DNA from: Candidatus Poribacteria bacterium
Lineage (GTDB): Bacteria; Poribacteria; WGA-4E; WGA-3G
Reading direction: 5' to 3'
NCBI GenBank assembly: GCA_022825825.1
Contig: JAJDWA010000070.1
Coordinates: 48,922 to 112,921 of the forward strand
Length of the DNA stretch: 64,000 nt
Shown here: positions 35,601 to 44,742 of the stretch, piece after piece
How the letters are laid out: each line of letters starts with the position of its first letter
Position numbering within the stretch: position 1 is the first letter of the stretch
Notes under the pieces: model-generated
The model's database searches: none
Told to the model about the DNA's origin: nothing
The model's input: the letters and a program-made list of their open reading frames with translations, nothing else
Position numbers and translations under genes: made by a program

Positions 35601-36650
35601 TTACAATTGCGCTTTATGCCACTCCTGAACCGCTTTCGGGATTTCTTGGAGGTTTTCTATTGTTGTTTGAAGCGGAATAGCACATTCTGGTCCAATCAAC
35701 GGCACACCCGCCTCAAGGTTTTTGATCACTTCCACTTTAACGTCTTCCGGTTCTTTGGCAAAGAGCGTTTCTGGATTGTTGATATTGCCAACCAGCGCGA
35801 TTCGCTTTTGAACGATGTCCATCGATTCTCTTGGTTCGTTTTTTGAGTCGTAGTGGAAGGCTGCCATGCCGGTTTGCGCGATGTACTCCATCCGATCCAC
35901 AGTGCGTCCACAGATATGTAAGATAAGCGGTATCGGAATCCGATCCACGAATTCGATGTGTAAGTCACGGAGATAACGTTGATAGTACTCGCCACTAACA
36001 AGGTCACCAGTTGCGTGGTCGGGTAGTGTGAGGGCATCCGCGCCTGCTTCGATCTGTGCAATACCGAACTGCACAGTCGCTTCCTTCATTCGATCTAAAG
36101 CGAGTTTTGTTTTGCCCGGATCATCAAGCGATAGCAATAGAAAAGGTTCGACACCAAAGCAGTGGTAACCGAGTGACCAGGGCCCCATCGTCTTTCCGAT
36201 CACGGCAACTTCATCGCCATATTCTTTCTTCAAAATCTTAATTGCTTCAAGCACACATTGCGTGTCAGGGTGTGTTAAGAAATCGCTGGGGATGGTGATG
36301 TCGTCAACATCTTCCCAGATAGGTTCACGCATTTTGACGGTCGGCCAGTTATCTTTTTGTTCCCACTGGATTTTACAACCGAGTGCACTTGATTCTTGGA
36401 TAATCGTGAACACCGGCATAATAGTATCAAACCCGAGTTCTGTGTAACCTGTTGCAGCGAGTCTCGCCATCAGCTCTGGCTCACGATTTGCCTGCGGAAA
36501 GGGTGCCTCAACTAAATCCATTAGTTCAACGGTGGCAACAGAGGTAGGATTGCAAACAGGGGTACGGTCAGTGGGTTCATTTCGTAAGGCGGCGAGAACA
36601 CGTTCACGCCCGGACATCGGTTTGACGACTTGGCTTTTTTCATTATGCAT
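35601..36650 (-). CDS. Uroporphyrinogen decarboxylase-family methyltransferase (MtaA/CmuA-like)
   Basis: A 349-aa TIM-barrel protein. The zinc-ligand pattern of MtaA-type methylcobamide methyltransferases is visible: His245-x-Cys247 in LILHICGR and Cys323 in GPECAIP. The uroporphyrin-binding Arg/Asp residues near the N-terminus of HemE are not evident. It therefore more likely moves a methyl group between a corrinoid protein and a thiol than makes coproporphyrinogen. No corrinoid protein is adjacent. Last gene of a two-gene operon. Confidence 0.85.
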   Translation of the reverse strand: MHNEKSQVVKPMSGRERVLAALRNEPTDRTPVCNPTSVATVELMDLVEAPFPQANREPELMARLAATGYTELGFDTIMPVFTIIQESSALGCKIQWEQKDNWPTVKMREPIWEDVDDITIPSDFLTHPDTQCVLEAIKILKKEYGDEVAVIGKTMGPWSLGYHCFGVEPFLLLSLDDPGKTKLALDRMKEATVQFGIAQIEAGADALTLPDHATGDLVSGEYYQRYLRDLHIEFVDRIPIPLILHICGRTVDRMEYIAQTGMAAFHYDSKNEPRESMDIVQKRIALVGNINNPETLFAKEPEDVKVEVIKNLEAGVPLIGPECAIPLQTTIENLQEIPKAVQEWHKAQL

Positions 36651-36661
36651 TACAGATTACC

Positions 36662-37300
36662 TCAGGTTTGCTGACTCGGGGCAGATAGCACACCACGGGA
36701 AGCACTTGCTTCCTCTTCACGTATGATGACTCGGACGTTGGGTGCGCGAACCAATAGAAGACCGACAAGCGCATCGTGCGACTGCCCACATGGGAAGACA
36801 ACTGAATCGCCTTCATCTTCCTGAGAGGTTTCCATTTCGCCCAACTTCATCAAGCCACCAGCAATCGCAGAAACCCGCCGTTCAGCACTACGGCCTTCAC
36901 CATCGGATCTCACCCTATATGTCCCGTTTCCCACAGAGTCAACAGTAATAGTTAGTTTAGATTTCTTATCCAGCGTCCTCAAGGGGCGTGGTTCGGCAGA
37001 TGTGCTTGAGGGAAGTTTGCATGCCTCCAAAAAGACACGTCGACATGCTGCTTCATGTCTTTCACCACAAGAGAAATAGAGCATCCCGTCTGAAGTTTCC
37101 TGCATCCCACCTAATATTTTCATTGACTGCACGACATCTTCAATTCGTGTTGCAGCACCTTCAATGCGACTATAGGTATGCACTCGGAAAACAGCGCGTT
37201 CATCTTGCTGTTGACGGTAAAGTGCTATCGTAATATCCTTGAAATGTGGGTCAATCGGCACGAGTTCAATTCGTCTACCGATGTTAACAACAGATGTCAT
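36662..37300 (-). CDS. Hypothetical protein with internal duplication
   Basis: A 212-aa protein. Two related halves are visible: about residues 40-95 (RIEGAATRIEDVVQSMKILG then YFSCGERHEAACR) and about 135-195 (RSAERRVSAIAGGLMKLGEM then VFPCGQSHDALVG), each with F-x-C-G-[EQ]-[RS]-H. The shared Cys/His could bind metal or be catalytic. The family is not recognised. It ends 11 bp before the methyltransferase gene. ATG 37300 follows AAGGTG. Confidence 0.65.
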   Translation of the reverse strand: MTSVVNIGRRIELVPIDPHFKDITIALYRQQQDERAVFRVHTYSRIEGAATRIEDVVQSMKILGGMQETSDGMLYFSCGERHEAACRRVFLEACKLPSSTSAEPRPLRTLDKKSKLTITVDSVGNGTYRVRSDGEGRSAERRVSAIAGGLMKLGEMETSQEDEGDSVVFPCGQSHDALVGLLLVRAPNVRVIIREEEASASRGVLSAPSQQT

Positions 37301-37336
37301 AGAGTCACCTTGAATAAACAATTAACGAGGATAAAA

Positions 37337-38236
37337 CTACCACCGTCCACCGTAGCTTTTGTAAATGTAGCCGTAAGCTTTTTCTGAAACCCTACGTAGA
37401 ACATTTGCACGTTGTCCAACCCACGCACCAAAGGAGATACGCCTTCTTCCATAAGCTTTGCTTCTATCTTCAATCAGTCCGGTAAAGACATAAGGACGGA
37501 GTTTCCCCTGCGGATCACGCATAACTATGATACCACTATCTCCTATCAGTCCGTAAACAGTTCCTGTTTTATTGTAAACTTTGACCGATGCAGGAATACG
37601 AGTCTTTTTGTAGATGTAATCCCCATTCGGCAGTTCAAAGTAATGCTTCATCTTTTTTGAGTGGGGAAGGTTTTCATGCCACAATTGTACAAAGAACCTA
37701 TTCAGGTCATGGGCACTCGTCTTGTTGCGATACGTACGTCCATTTGTGGGGATATACTCAATAATTTTTGTCTGCTTGAAGTAGGGATAGTTAGCTTTCA
37801 ATTTACGATTCACAGCATACGGCCCCCCTATCAAGCGAATAAAATAGTTCGTTGAAGAATTTGAACTAAACTGTATCATATTTTTCAAATGGCGCTGATT
37901 TCTATTGGTATGTTGTAAGCGTCCATGTTTTACCTCGTGAAAATATGCAAGCATAACAAAGTTTTTTATTAACGAGGCAGCCATCCTTGGCGTATCTTCG
38001 TTAATAGAAACCAATTTCTTGCTTCTTGAAATATCGTACACGACAAAACTGGTCCGGTCAGAATATGTTAATCCTTTTTTAGGACGGAACTGTTTTACAA
38101 GTGCGTCTATGGTTTTTTCAAGTGGAGAATCTATTGTTAGATCGTACTTAGCACCAACTACTGTGGTCCCGCAGAGTAAGACGACGAGTCCATAGCAAAC
38201 CGATAATTTGCAGATATTGTTAATATACGCTTTCAT
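37337..38236 (-). CDS. Secreted serine hydrolase, class A beta-lactamase-like
   Basis: A 299-aa protein with a signal peptide (about 1-29). The active-site motifs of penicillin-binding/beta-lactamase folds are visible: SLIK at 88-91 (SxxK), SSNSSTN at 124-130 (SxN) and KTG at 223-225. The class A E166 loop is not obvious, so a DD-peptidase-like or broader serine hydrolase role is as likely as antibiotic hydrolysis. Monocistronic. Confidence 0.85.
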   Translation of the reverse strand: MKAYINNICKLSVCYGLVVLLCGTTVVGAKYDLTIDSPLEKTIDALVKQFRPKKGLTYSDRTSFVVYDISRSKKLVSINEDTPRMAASLIKNFVMLAYFHEVKHGRLQHTNRNQRHLKNMIQFSSNSSTNYFIRLIGGPYAVNRKLKANYPYFKQTKIIEYIPTNGRTYRNKTSAHDLNRFFVQLWHENLPHSKKMKHYFELPNGDYIYKKTRIPASVKVYNKTGTVYGLIGDSGIIVMRDPQGKLRPYVFTGLIEDRSKAYGRRRISFGAWVGQRANVLRRVSEKAYGYIYKSYGGRW

Positions 38237-38486
38237 TAGTATTTGTCTTCCTCTTTTTATGTAAAATGTCCCCGATAAATGTGGGGTATGATAACTTCTA
38301 AGGAACCCAAGTTGCTACAGACAAGACTTAGGCCTGGAAACACCATCTTTAATTAAAAAATGCTGATAATTAGCACATATTTTGTAGCAATCCAATTTGC
38401 GTCCTTATGACACAAGCTGCAAGTTTGTGCTATATGTAACCAACTTAGGTTTAGATATTGTAGTGATGCTGTTGCGCGGAAGCCGT
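38237..38486. other. Intergenic region with one short repeat
   Basis: Contains AACCCAAGTTGCTACAG (38304-38320), related to the GGTAGCAACTTGGGTTATTT unit at 51746 and its inverse at 53186. Nothing else is recognised. Confidence 0.4.
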
Positions 38487-40004
38487 TTATTTTGTCGGCA
38501 ACCGGTAACAAGCTGCTTCTCGGCTATTGCGAACGAGCAGGTAATTACCCGAGAGTGTCGGGTTGTTCCATGTCTGCCCATGCAACGCAGTGAATCGCGC
38601 AAGTTCTCTATGTGCCTCTGGATTCGGTTCTAAAAGAATAATATCGCCAGATTCAGTAAGTACCAACAAGACATCTGATATTAAGATCGTCTGTCCGTGA
38701 CCGTACCGTCCCCGCTTCCACTGACGCGTTCCATCTGCAGGGTTGAGGCAAACGAAAATCCCATCATCAAGCCCATATAAATAGCCTTCGTAATAAATTA
38801 TCGTAGTAAATTTTGCTTTGAAGCGGATACTCTCCCATAAAAGATTAACGTTGAATTTTTGTGATGGGTTACTTCTTGAGATTTGAAATAATTTAGCACC
38901 GACACCATAAGCGGTGGAGACGAGAAGCTTGTCTCCGGGAAGGGGAGTCGGCTGTGCAGCACATTCTACGGCTGGCCACGGCTGTTTCCATAGGAGTTCG
39001 CCGGTAGTAGGTTCATGAGATGTGACAAGACCGTTGTTAAATAACACAACCTGCTCAGTTCCTGCCAAGGTTAGCAGAACAGGTGAACTGTATCCGCTAC
39101 GATGTCTGTGTCCTGTCCATGCAATATCGCCTGTTTTTTTGTCGTATGCTACGGCACCGCCAGCACTCACGATAACGAGTTCATTAAAAACAAGTGGCGA
39201 AATACTTACACCCCAAGGCGGGGCTGCTGCACCGTTTTCTTCAAAGATATTTGTTGACCAAATCTGTTTACCTGTTTCAAAGTCCAAACAGTTTAATATA
39301 CCTGTGCCGCCGACAGTATAGACACGGTCACCGTCAATAGTTGGTGTTGCGCGCGGACCGAGTTGACCAAGTGCCGTATAATACCTCGCCTTATCTCTGT
39401 GTGTCCACTTTTCTTTACCGGTTAAAAAGTCATAACAGACAACCTTTTCCCATGCATCTTCCTGTTCCTGTGTGATTGCAGAATTGCCGACAACGGCAAA
39501 ACCGGACCAGCCAGCACCAATAGGTTGTTTCCACACTAATTCTGGCGGATTATTTTTCCAATCTGTGTTGAGTTTGGGGCTGGTAATTATAGCGTTCCTG
39601 TTTGGTCCAAGGAACTGCGGAAAATCCGTTTGAAGTTTTTCGGTGGGTGAGGCCTGTGCCTCGGTTAAGGCAGCATAACTCGCTGGCTCCCCGCGCCATC
39701 GCCATTCAAATTTTGGGGCAAGGTCACCACTGAATCCATTGAATCGGAATAGGGTCACAAACGCGGCGATGCATAAAAGGATAATACCAAAGGAAAAGAA
39801 TCTAACACGCCATGCCAAGCGGGAGAGGCATAACAACCATATTATCCCCAGAAAAACCGTTATGATAAGCACTAAAACCGTTAGTGCAACTCTGTCTTGA
39901 CGATGATCCGCATCCATCATCCACACGAATCCAATCGCAAAAACGGTAAGAATAAAGATGATAAGTAACGGCCACAAACGGATGCTTTTTTTATTTGATG
40001 TCAT
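38487..40004 (-). CDS. Membrane-anchored PQQ-type beta-propeller protein
   Basis: A 505-aa protein. Three hydrophobic helices span about 10-90 (LLIIFILTVFAIGFVWM; ALTVLVLIITVFLGIIWLL; FSFGIILLCIAAFVTLF). A periplasmic region from about 130 (FPQFLGPNRNAII) carries repeated beta-propeller phrases: AVVGNSAITQEQEDAWEKVVCYDFLTGKEKW, GTGILNCLDFETGKQIW and AVAYDKKTGDIAW. No PQQ-enzyme catalytic Asp or Cys-Cys pair is seen, so it is probably a BamB-like scaffold rather than a dehydrogenase. Confidence 0.85.
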   Translation of the reverse strand: MTSNKKSIRLWPLLIIFILTVFAIGFVWMMDADHRQDRVALTVLVLIITVFLGIIWLLCLSRLAWRVRFFSFGIILLCIAAFVTLFRFNGFSGDLAPKFEWRWRGEPASYAALTEAQASPTEKLQTDFPQFLGPNRNAIITSPKLNTDWKNNPPELVWKQPIGAGWSGFAVVGNSAITQEQEDAWEKVVCYDFLTGKEKWTHRDKARYYTALGQLGPRATPTIDGDRVYTVGGTGILNCLDFETGKQIWSTNIFEENGAAAPPWGVSISPLVFNELVIVSAGGAVAYDKKTGDIAWTGHRHRSGYSSPVLLTLAGTEQVVLFNNGLVTSHEPTTGELLWKQPWPAVECAAQPTPLPGDKLLVSTAYGVGAKLFQISRSNPSQKFNVNLLWESIRFKAKFTTIIYYEGYLYGLDDGIFVCLNPADGTRQWKRGRYGHGQTILISDVLLVLTESGDIILLEPNPEAHRELARFTALHGQTWNNPTLSGNYLLVRNSREAACYRLPTK

Positions 40005-40568
40005 AAAAAAGAAAAATTGTCTATGTGTTCAATTTATTTATGGTGGATCTTAGAATTAATGAGACACTTTGCACCAGCACGGTTAGGAAACCGTGCCTAC
40101 CGCGGGAGGGCGAGAGTGTGTATTTATTTCTAAGCTTTACTACAGTATTAATTCTATCATATATTATTTGAAATGAATTTGTCAAGTAAATTGTATAAAT
40201 TTTTATTTCTTGCTGAATCTGTGAGTCAACGTGTCAAAGGTGAGATATTTATCTGAGGGACCGTAACGCAAACTGTCCGAAGATTAAGAAAATAAATCGG
40301 TCCTGTGGCGAGGTTAGGAAGAAATCAACGGTATGAATCATGGCGAATGCCGTACGCGCATTCGTCTTTAGGCATTCCCCGCCTTGCCAGCAGAGGGCAC
40401 ACCTGCCTCGGCAAGGTATAAAAGTACCGAATTAGTAAATTAAACTTGATTCAGTTTGCGGAAAACATACGCTATAGTATAGGGCGTTTGGGTGGATGGG
40501 TAGGTTCATGTAAACACTTCCTCATTATCACCAAAGTAGCGTCATATTTGCTATTATGACAATAATTG
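40005..40568. repeat. Repeat-bearing gap with a family A element
   Basis: 40039-40144 is a short family A element (left TATGGTGG then AGAATTAATGAGACACTTT; right AGTGTGTATTTATTTCT to TACTACA; interior GCACGGTTAGGAAACCGTGC hairpin). 40310-40430 holds the GAAATCAACGGTATGAATC and TGCCGTACGCGCATTCG units. The rest is AT-rich without genes. Confidence 0.6.
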
Positions 40569-41345
40569 TCATGCTTCGTTTGACATATAATCTTGCAGAT
40601 ATTGTTCAATTTTTTTGCTATTTTTGATTATGTCGGTAAAATATGTTTCGCAAACATCATTAAAACGTAAAAGCACATCAGGAGTAGGTTTTTTTTCAAA
40701 TATACCAAGAGGCTGGCATTTAACTCCCCATTCCTTGAATTGATGTAATGCGAGTGCTGCTGCTTGCGTTTTGTTATCACTGTTTAGGGCAAATACAAAA
40801 AGAGGTTGTGGCATTCCGTTTATTCTACAATCGACTCGGTAAAGTCCATTAGGATCGCGTAGCGGATGTTGCCAATCGAAAGTCATGCGATTTGATTCTA
40901 CTTTCTGTGACAAAAAGGCACGAAAATCATCTTTAAATGTGGATTTGACATTTTCTCTTGATAAGTATGTAACGTCAATTATCTTAAGGAGTGCCTGAAC
41001 AAAATCAAATAAGGCTTCCCCATAATTACCTTCGGGGATTTCCATTATCAGTTCCCCATCATAATCTTCAACATCAAACATGGACAGTGCTTTTAAAATG
41101 AGTTTCTGGCGATTCCCACTATGTAAGGTTTTTTCATCCATATAGTATGATAGGTGCATAAAGGTATGTGCCTCGTCTGAGAGCACCCATTTATTACCCA
41201 ACTTTTTCAACACAATAACCAACTGATCCCCGTCATTGAAATGGAAGGGAGTTAAAACAAGAAAACGGTCTTTGCCATCTACTAAAAGTTGTATCTCTGC
41301 AGAAACCTTATCAATAAAGTCTTTTTCTATTGTTTTGACTGACAC
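40569..41345 (-). CDS. DUF1828/DUF1829-like protein
   Basis: A 258-aa cytoplasmic protein. The N-terminal domain (about 15-95: ILTPFHFNDGDQLVIVL-like strands, then LSDEAHTFMHLSYYMD) matches my memory of DUF1828, and the C-terminal part (about 155-250: YRVDCRINGMPQPLFVFAL) matches DUF1829. Such proteins occur in toxin-antitoxin and defence-island settings. GTG 41345 with AGGAGG 8 nt upstream is preferred to GTG 41354. It directly follows the DUF6978-like gene. Confidence 0.7.
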   Translation of the reverse strand: MSVKTIEKDFIDKVSAEIQLLVDGKDRFLVLTPFHFNDGDQLVIVLKKLGNKWVLSDEAHTFMHLSYYMDEKTLHSGNRQKLILKALSMFDVEDYDGELIMEIPEGNYGEALFDFVQALLKIIDVTYLSRENVKSTFKDDFRAFLSQKVESNRMTFDWQHPLRDPNGLYRVDCRINGMPQPLFVFALNSDNKTQAAALALHQFKEWGVKCQPLGIFEKKPTPDVLLRFNDVCETYFTDIIKNSKKIEQYLQDYMSNEA

Positions 41346-41357
41346 TGTTCTCACCTC

Positions 41358-41807
41358 CTAAAAAAGCGTCAACTGTGGGGGTAATTCGAAATTACCGTCT
41401 TGTATAAGACACCGTAGTGCACCTTCAAAATCATGATAGCGGTCTGTTTCTTCAGCAAAGGTATCCTCATCATATCCGATTCTCTGATATCGCTCTGTCG
41501 CATAGTGAATATGATAACCCAAAATTTTTTGTTTTTCAATTTTGTTATTGTGCGGCCGCTTAGCAACACTATTATAGCGGCGAAGTCTAAAAAGCACACC
41601 CGTTTTAGGATTTATAACCCCTAAAATTACCGAAAAATCTGATGGGTATTTTTTATTTAGTCTGGTTATGATGCGGAAACGGTTACCATTTTCCCCGATG
41701 ATAGGTAAACTATTGTCCTTATCCAACTGGGAACGCCAATTATCAGGCAAAACTTTACGTTCACTTATTAGCTCTGCTATTTGTTCATCGGTATATGCTA
41801 TGTCCAT
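41358..41807 (-). CDS. DUF6978-like small protein, partner of the DUF1828-like protein
   Basis: A 149-aa protein. Its central part (NRFRIITRLNKKYPSDFSVI then RLRRYNSV) and the C-terminal HIHYATERYQRIGYDEDT with DRYHDFEGALRCLI resemble the DUF6978 family. The HxHxAT motif and conserved charged residues suggest an enzyme or nucleic-acid-binding protein. The stop codon is 12 bp before the preferred start of the next gene. No clear ribosome site. Family naming is from memory. Confidence 0.65.
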   Translation of the reverse strand: MDIAYTDEQIAELISERKVLPDNWRSQLDKDNSLPIIGENGNRFRIITRLNKKYPSDFSVILGVINPKTGVLFRLRRYNSVAKRPHNNKIEKQKILGYHIHYATERYQRIGYDEDTFAEETDRYHDFEGALRCLIQDGNFELPPQLTLF

Positions 41808-42321
41808 TATTGCTACCCACTGACAAACTTCTATTATGGCAAATTCATCAGTATAGATCGTCAGATGTTTTGCTTACCAAAACCTAAGCCATATAATGAA
41901 GTATATCATAGCAGCTAAAAATTACCAATGTTTTTGTTCTTGATTGAGTTATTCAATTAAGCCCGATTTAGCATTCCATTTTATTTCAATCTCGTAATCT
42001 TCCTGATAAGATGGAAGGTAATTGAATCATTAGTGAATGCAGTAAATAACACACGGATATTGTAATATTTATTTTAACATACAAACATTTTAATTGCCAA
42101 TTTTTCATAATATAACGTGATCTCATTATAAACCTACTTTCACGCATTCGCGGGCGTTTTCCACAGATTTACCTTGCTTGCAGTGTTTAGGTGGAAAGAA
42201 ATAGGTAAAACACCATCCTATATCCTATCTATACCGAAATTCACGTTATTTCGGACACCGAACTTACGTTAAATATAAATAGAGAAAAATTGAATATATC
42301 TAAGGACTTATTTTAATTTTG
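41808..42321. other. AT-rich gap with a degenerate family B element
   Basis: TATAACGTGATCTC (about 42111-42124) and GAACTTACGTTAAATATA (about 42260-42277) could be degraded family B termini around a TTCACGTTATTTCGGACACC segment. No gene is seen. Confidence 0.35.
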
Positions 42322-42351
42322 TTGACAGTGTCAAGATTAAGGTGCTACAAT
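42322..42351 (+). promoter_or_regulatory. Promoter of serA
   Basis: TTGACA (42322-42327), 18 bp, TACAAT (42346-42351), 37 bp before the start codon. Confidence 0.65.
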
Positions 42352-42388
42352 TTTAAACGCCAAAAGCATTGGCAGGGAGAATTCAATT

Positions 42389-43972
42389 ATGGACAAAGTG
42401 CTGGTTAGCGATTTGCTATCACAGCGGGGTTTAGACGTTCTCATCAAAAGCGTCGATTTCAAGGTTGACGTTGCGTTGGATTTGCCCCATGAGGAATTGT
42501 TAGAACGGATTGCCGATTATGATGCCCTACTGATTAGAAGTGAGACCAGAGTAACAGCAGATGTTATTGATGCAGCAAAACGGCTAAAGGTTATCGGGCG
42601 TGCAGGGGTAGGCGTAGATAACATTGATGTGGAAGCGGCAACGCAAAACGGGATTTTAGTTGTCAATACACCTACCGGTAATACGATTGCCGCAGCGGAA
42701 CACACGATCACTTTGTTATTAGCCTTGGCACGCAACATTGTGCCTGCAAATATCTCCCTCAAAAATGGCACTTGGCAACGGAACGACTTTATCGGTGTTG
42801 AATTATACGGTAAAGTTTTCGGCACTGTGGGACTCGGCAGAATTGGGCGTGAAGTCACGAAGCGGGCACACGCTTTCGGCGTGCAACTCATCGCTTTTGA
42901 CCCTTATATCTCTGCTAACGCTGCTGATAAAATGGGAGTTCGCCTTGTTGACCGTGAAACGTTATTCCGTGAATCGGACTATATCTCTATTCATACGCAT
43001 CTCAATGCGGAGACATACCACAGCATCGGGGAAACAGAATTCCAACTGATGAAACCGACAGGTCGTCTGATTAACTGTGCACGGGGCGGTATTATTGACG
43101 AAAAGGCACTCTATCACGCGCTGAAAGATGGGCAGATAGCGGGTGCTGCGCTTGATGTTTTTGAAGATGAACCCGCAACGGATAGTCCACTGCTTGAATT
43201 GGATAACTTTCTCGGGCTACCGCACCTCGGTGCATCAACAACCGAAGCACAAGAACACGTTGCGATTGAAGTTGCACAACAGGTAATCAATGCGCTACGA
43301 GGCAAACCGGTTGCTAATGCTGTAAATCAACCGAAAATTGATCCGAGAATGTTTGACATTCTGGGTCCCTATCTTCAACTTGCTGAGAAGATCGGAAGTT
43401 TCCACTCTCAAATTGTTGAGGGGCAAATTTCAGCAATCAAAATTCATTATAGCGGTGCCCTTTTTCAGAAAGAGGATGTAACACCCATCACTGTCGCTTT
43501 ACAGAAAGGGTTGTTATCACCAGTACTCACCGAGGTCAATTATGTGAACGCGCCTTTTTTAATTAAGCAACGCGGCATTTCAGTCACTGAAACTAAGAGC
43601 GATGCTGAAGCGGATTTTGCGAACCTGATGACTGTCACCGTTATCACAGATAAGGGTGAGGCAATCCTTGCGGGGACAACCTTCGGACGAAAAGATATTC
43701 GCATTGTTCGTATTAACCAACTTCACCTGAACGCTACGCCAGAAGGGTATATGCTTGTTATCTATAATAGCGATCAGCCGGGGATGATCGGATTAATCGG
43801 CACAATTTTGGGTGAACATAACATCAACATTGCGGATATGACGGTCGGACGTTCACGTATCGGAGAAGTTGCATTGACACTTATTAATGTGGATAGTCTT
43901 GTGCCGCGCAACGTTTTGAAATCTATTGCGGCGCAGAAAAAGATTGATTTTGTTAAACAGGTTATTCTTTAG
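42389..43972 (+). CDS. serA: D-3-phosphoglycerate dehydrogenase
   Basis: A 527-aa enzyme (long, ACT-containing form) catalysing the first step of serine synthesis. The NAD-binding domain has TVGLGRIGREVTKRAHAFG; the active-site Arg/Glu/His residues lie in GRAGVGVDNIDVEAAT, LINCARGGIIDEKAL and LGLPHLGASTTEAQ. An intervening domain (about 320-450) precedes a C-terminal ACT domain (LVIYNSDQPGMIGLIGTILG), the probable site of serine feedback. Monocistronic. Confidence 0.96.
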   Translation: MDKVLVSDLLSQRGLDVLIKSVDFKVDVALDLPHEELLERIADYDALLIRSETRVTADVIDAAKRLKVIGRAGVGVDNIDVEAATQNGILVVNTPTGNTIAAAEHTITLLLALARNIVPANISLKNGTWQRNDFIGVELYGKVFGTVGLGRIGREVTKRAHAFGVQLIAFDPYISANAADKMGVRLVDRETLFRESDYISIHTHLNAETYHSIGETEFQLMKPTGRLINCARGGIIDEKALYHALKDGQIAGAALDVFEDEPATDSPLLELDNFLGLPHLGASTTEAQEHVAIEVAQQVINALRGKPVANAVNQPKIDPRMFDILGPYLQLAEKIGSFHSQIVEGQISAIKIHYSGALFQKEDVTPITVALQKGLLSPVLTEVNYVNAPFLIKQRGISVTETKSDAEADFANLMTVTVITDKGEAILAGTTFGRKDIRIVRINQLHLNATPEGYMLVIYNSDQPGMIGLIGTILGEHNINIADMTVGRSRIGEVALTLINVDSLVPRNVLKSIAAQKKIDFVKQVIL

Positions 43973-44006
43973 TGGCGGGTGTGTAAAGTTTTTGGCATGT
44001 GTCTTG

Positions 44007-44190
44007 TCTGAATCGCGGATTATCGCGGAGAACGCAGAGGACGCGGAAAAAAGAGATATTTGGTAACGACAACATTTTGTGAGTATGATTTGGGGTTGTG
44101 CGAGAGCATCTTCCGGGGAATGCCTAAATGGCATTCATACCGTTGATTTGGTGTTTTCCGTGTTTTCCGCGCCTTCCGCGATTCTGACGA
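44007..44190. repeat. Repeat C, copy 1 (palindromic)
   Basis: Begins GTCTGAATCGCGGATTATCG with GCGGAGAACGCAGAGGACGCGG and ends in the inverse, TTCCGCGCCTTCCGCGATTC then TGAC. The interior shares AAGAGATATTTGG and TTTTGTGAGTATGATTT with the other copies and carries an inserted GGGGAATGCCTAAATGGCAT unit. Confidence 0.7.
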
Positions 44191-44234
44191 AAAAGGAAGA
44201 CAAAAACTTTGCACACCTATAACGGTAAAAAAAC

Positions 44235-44371
44235 TTGACTCATTAAATCAAAAGTGCGGTATAATAAAAAACATGATAAATTGGTAAACTCTGATGAATA
44301 GAACAGATGCAAAACGGATGGACTGATTTTAGGACCAAAACCGATATAATTATAAAAATCGGTCCTTTTCT
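44235..44371 (+). ncRNA. Candidate short transcript: promoter plus terminator without ORF
   Basis: TTGACT (44235-44240), a 19-bp spacer and TATAAT (44260-44265) are followed about 100 nt later by the hairpin ACCGAT (44340-44345) with ATCGGT (44358-44363), closed by GGACC and TCC, and then TTTT (44366-44369). The transcript of about 100 nt has only a 10-codon ORF. It could be a small RNA or a solo remnant. The spacer is longer than ideal. Confidence 0.35.
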
Positions 44372-44415
44372 ATTGATGCTCGGTGTGGTTAGGAAACCGC
44401 ACTTTATGTGTCAAC

Positions 44416-44453
44416 TTAAGGAGATAATAACGTTTTAAGGAGATAATAACGTT
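44416..44453. repeat. Tandem 19-bp direct repeat
   Basis: TTAAGGAGATAATAACGTT occurs twice head to tail (44416-44434 and 44435-44453). Confidence 0.8.
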
Positions 44454-44460
44454 TAAAACA

Positions 44461-44690
44461 CCTCACTCGGTAGGTGCGGTTTCCTAACCAATTCAGAATA
44501 CCAAACGCGTATTCTGACATACCCAATCCTAAGTTTTAGTAGGCGCGTTTTGGAAACGCGCCGTATTTTCAAGCTCAAATTGACACCGGCGCGTTTAGAA
44601 AACGCGCCTACCAGGGGGCGGATGTCTTAAATTGACGCATAAGGGTAGAGCGAAGCGAAACCCAACGGACGGGATTTATCAAACTCACGT
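44461..44690. repeat. Mosaic of interior family A, hairpin and family B end
   Basis: GGTAGGTGCGGTTTCCTAAC at 44470 runs into CAATTCAGAATACC as in the 50023 copy. TAGGCGCGTTTTGGAAACGC (44540) and GGCGCGTTTAGAAAACGCGC are hairpins. TTTATCAAACTCACGTTG (about 44675-44692) is a family B right end. No gene is seen. Confidence 0.6.
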
Positions 44691-44742
44691 TGTAATAGAA
44701 AATTTTCAAATCAAAACTAACGAAACCTAAGGGAGGTTTACT

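Noticed and set aside
37337..38236. Annotation as an antibiotic-resistance beta-lactamase
   Set aside because: SxxK, SxN and KTG are present but the class A omega-loop Glu is not evident, so only the fold is supported.
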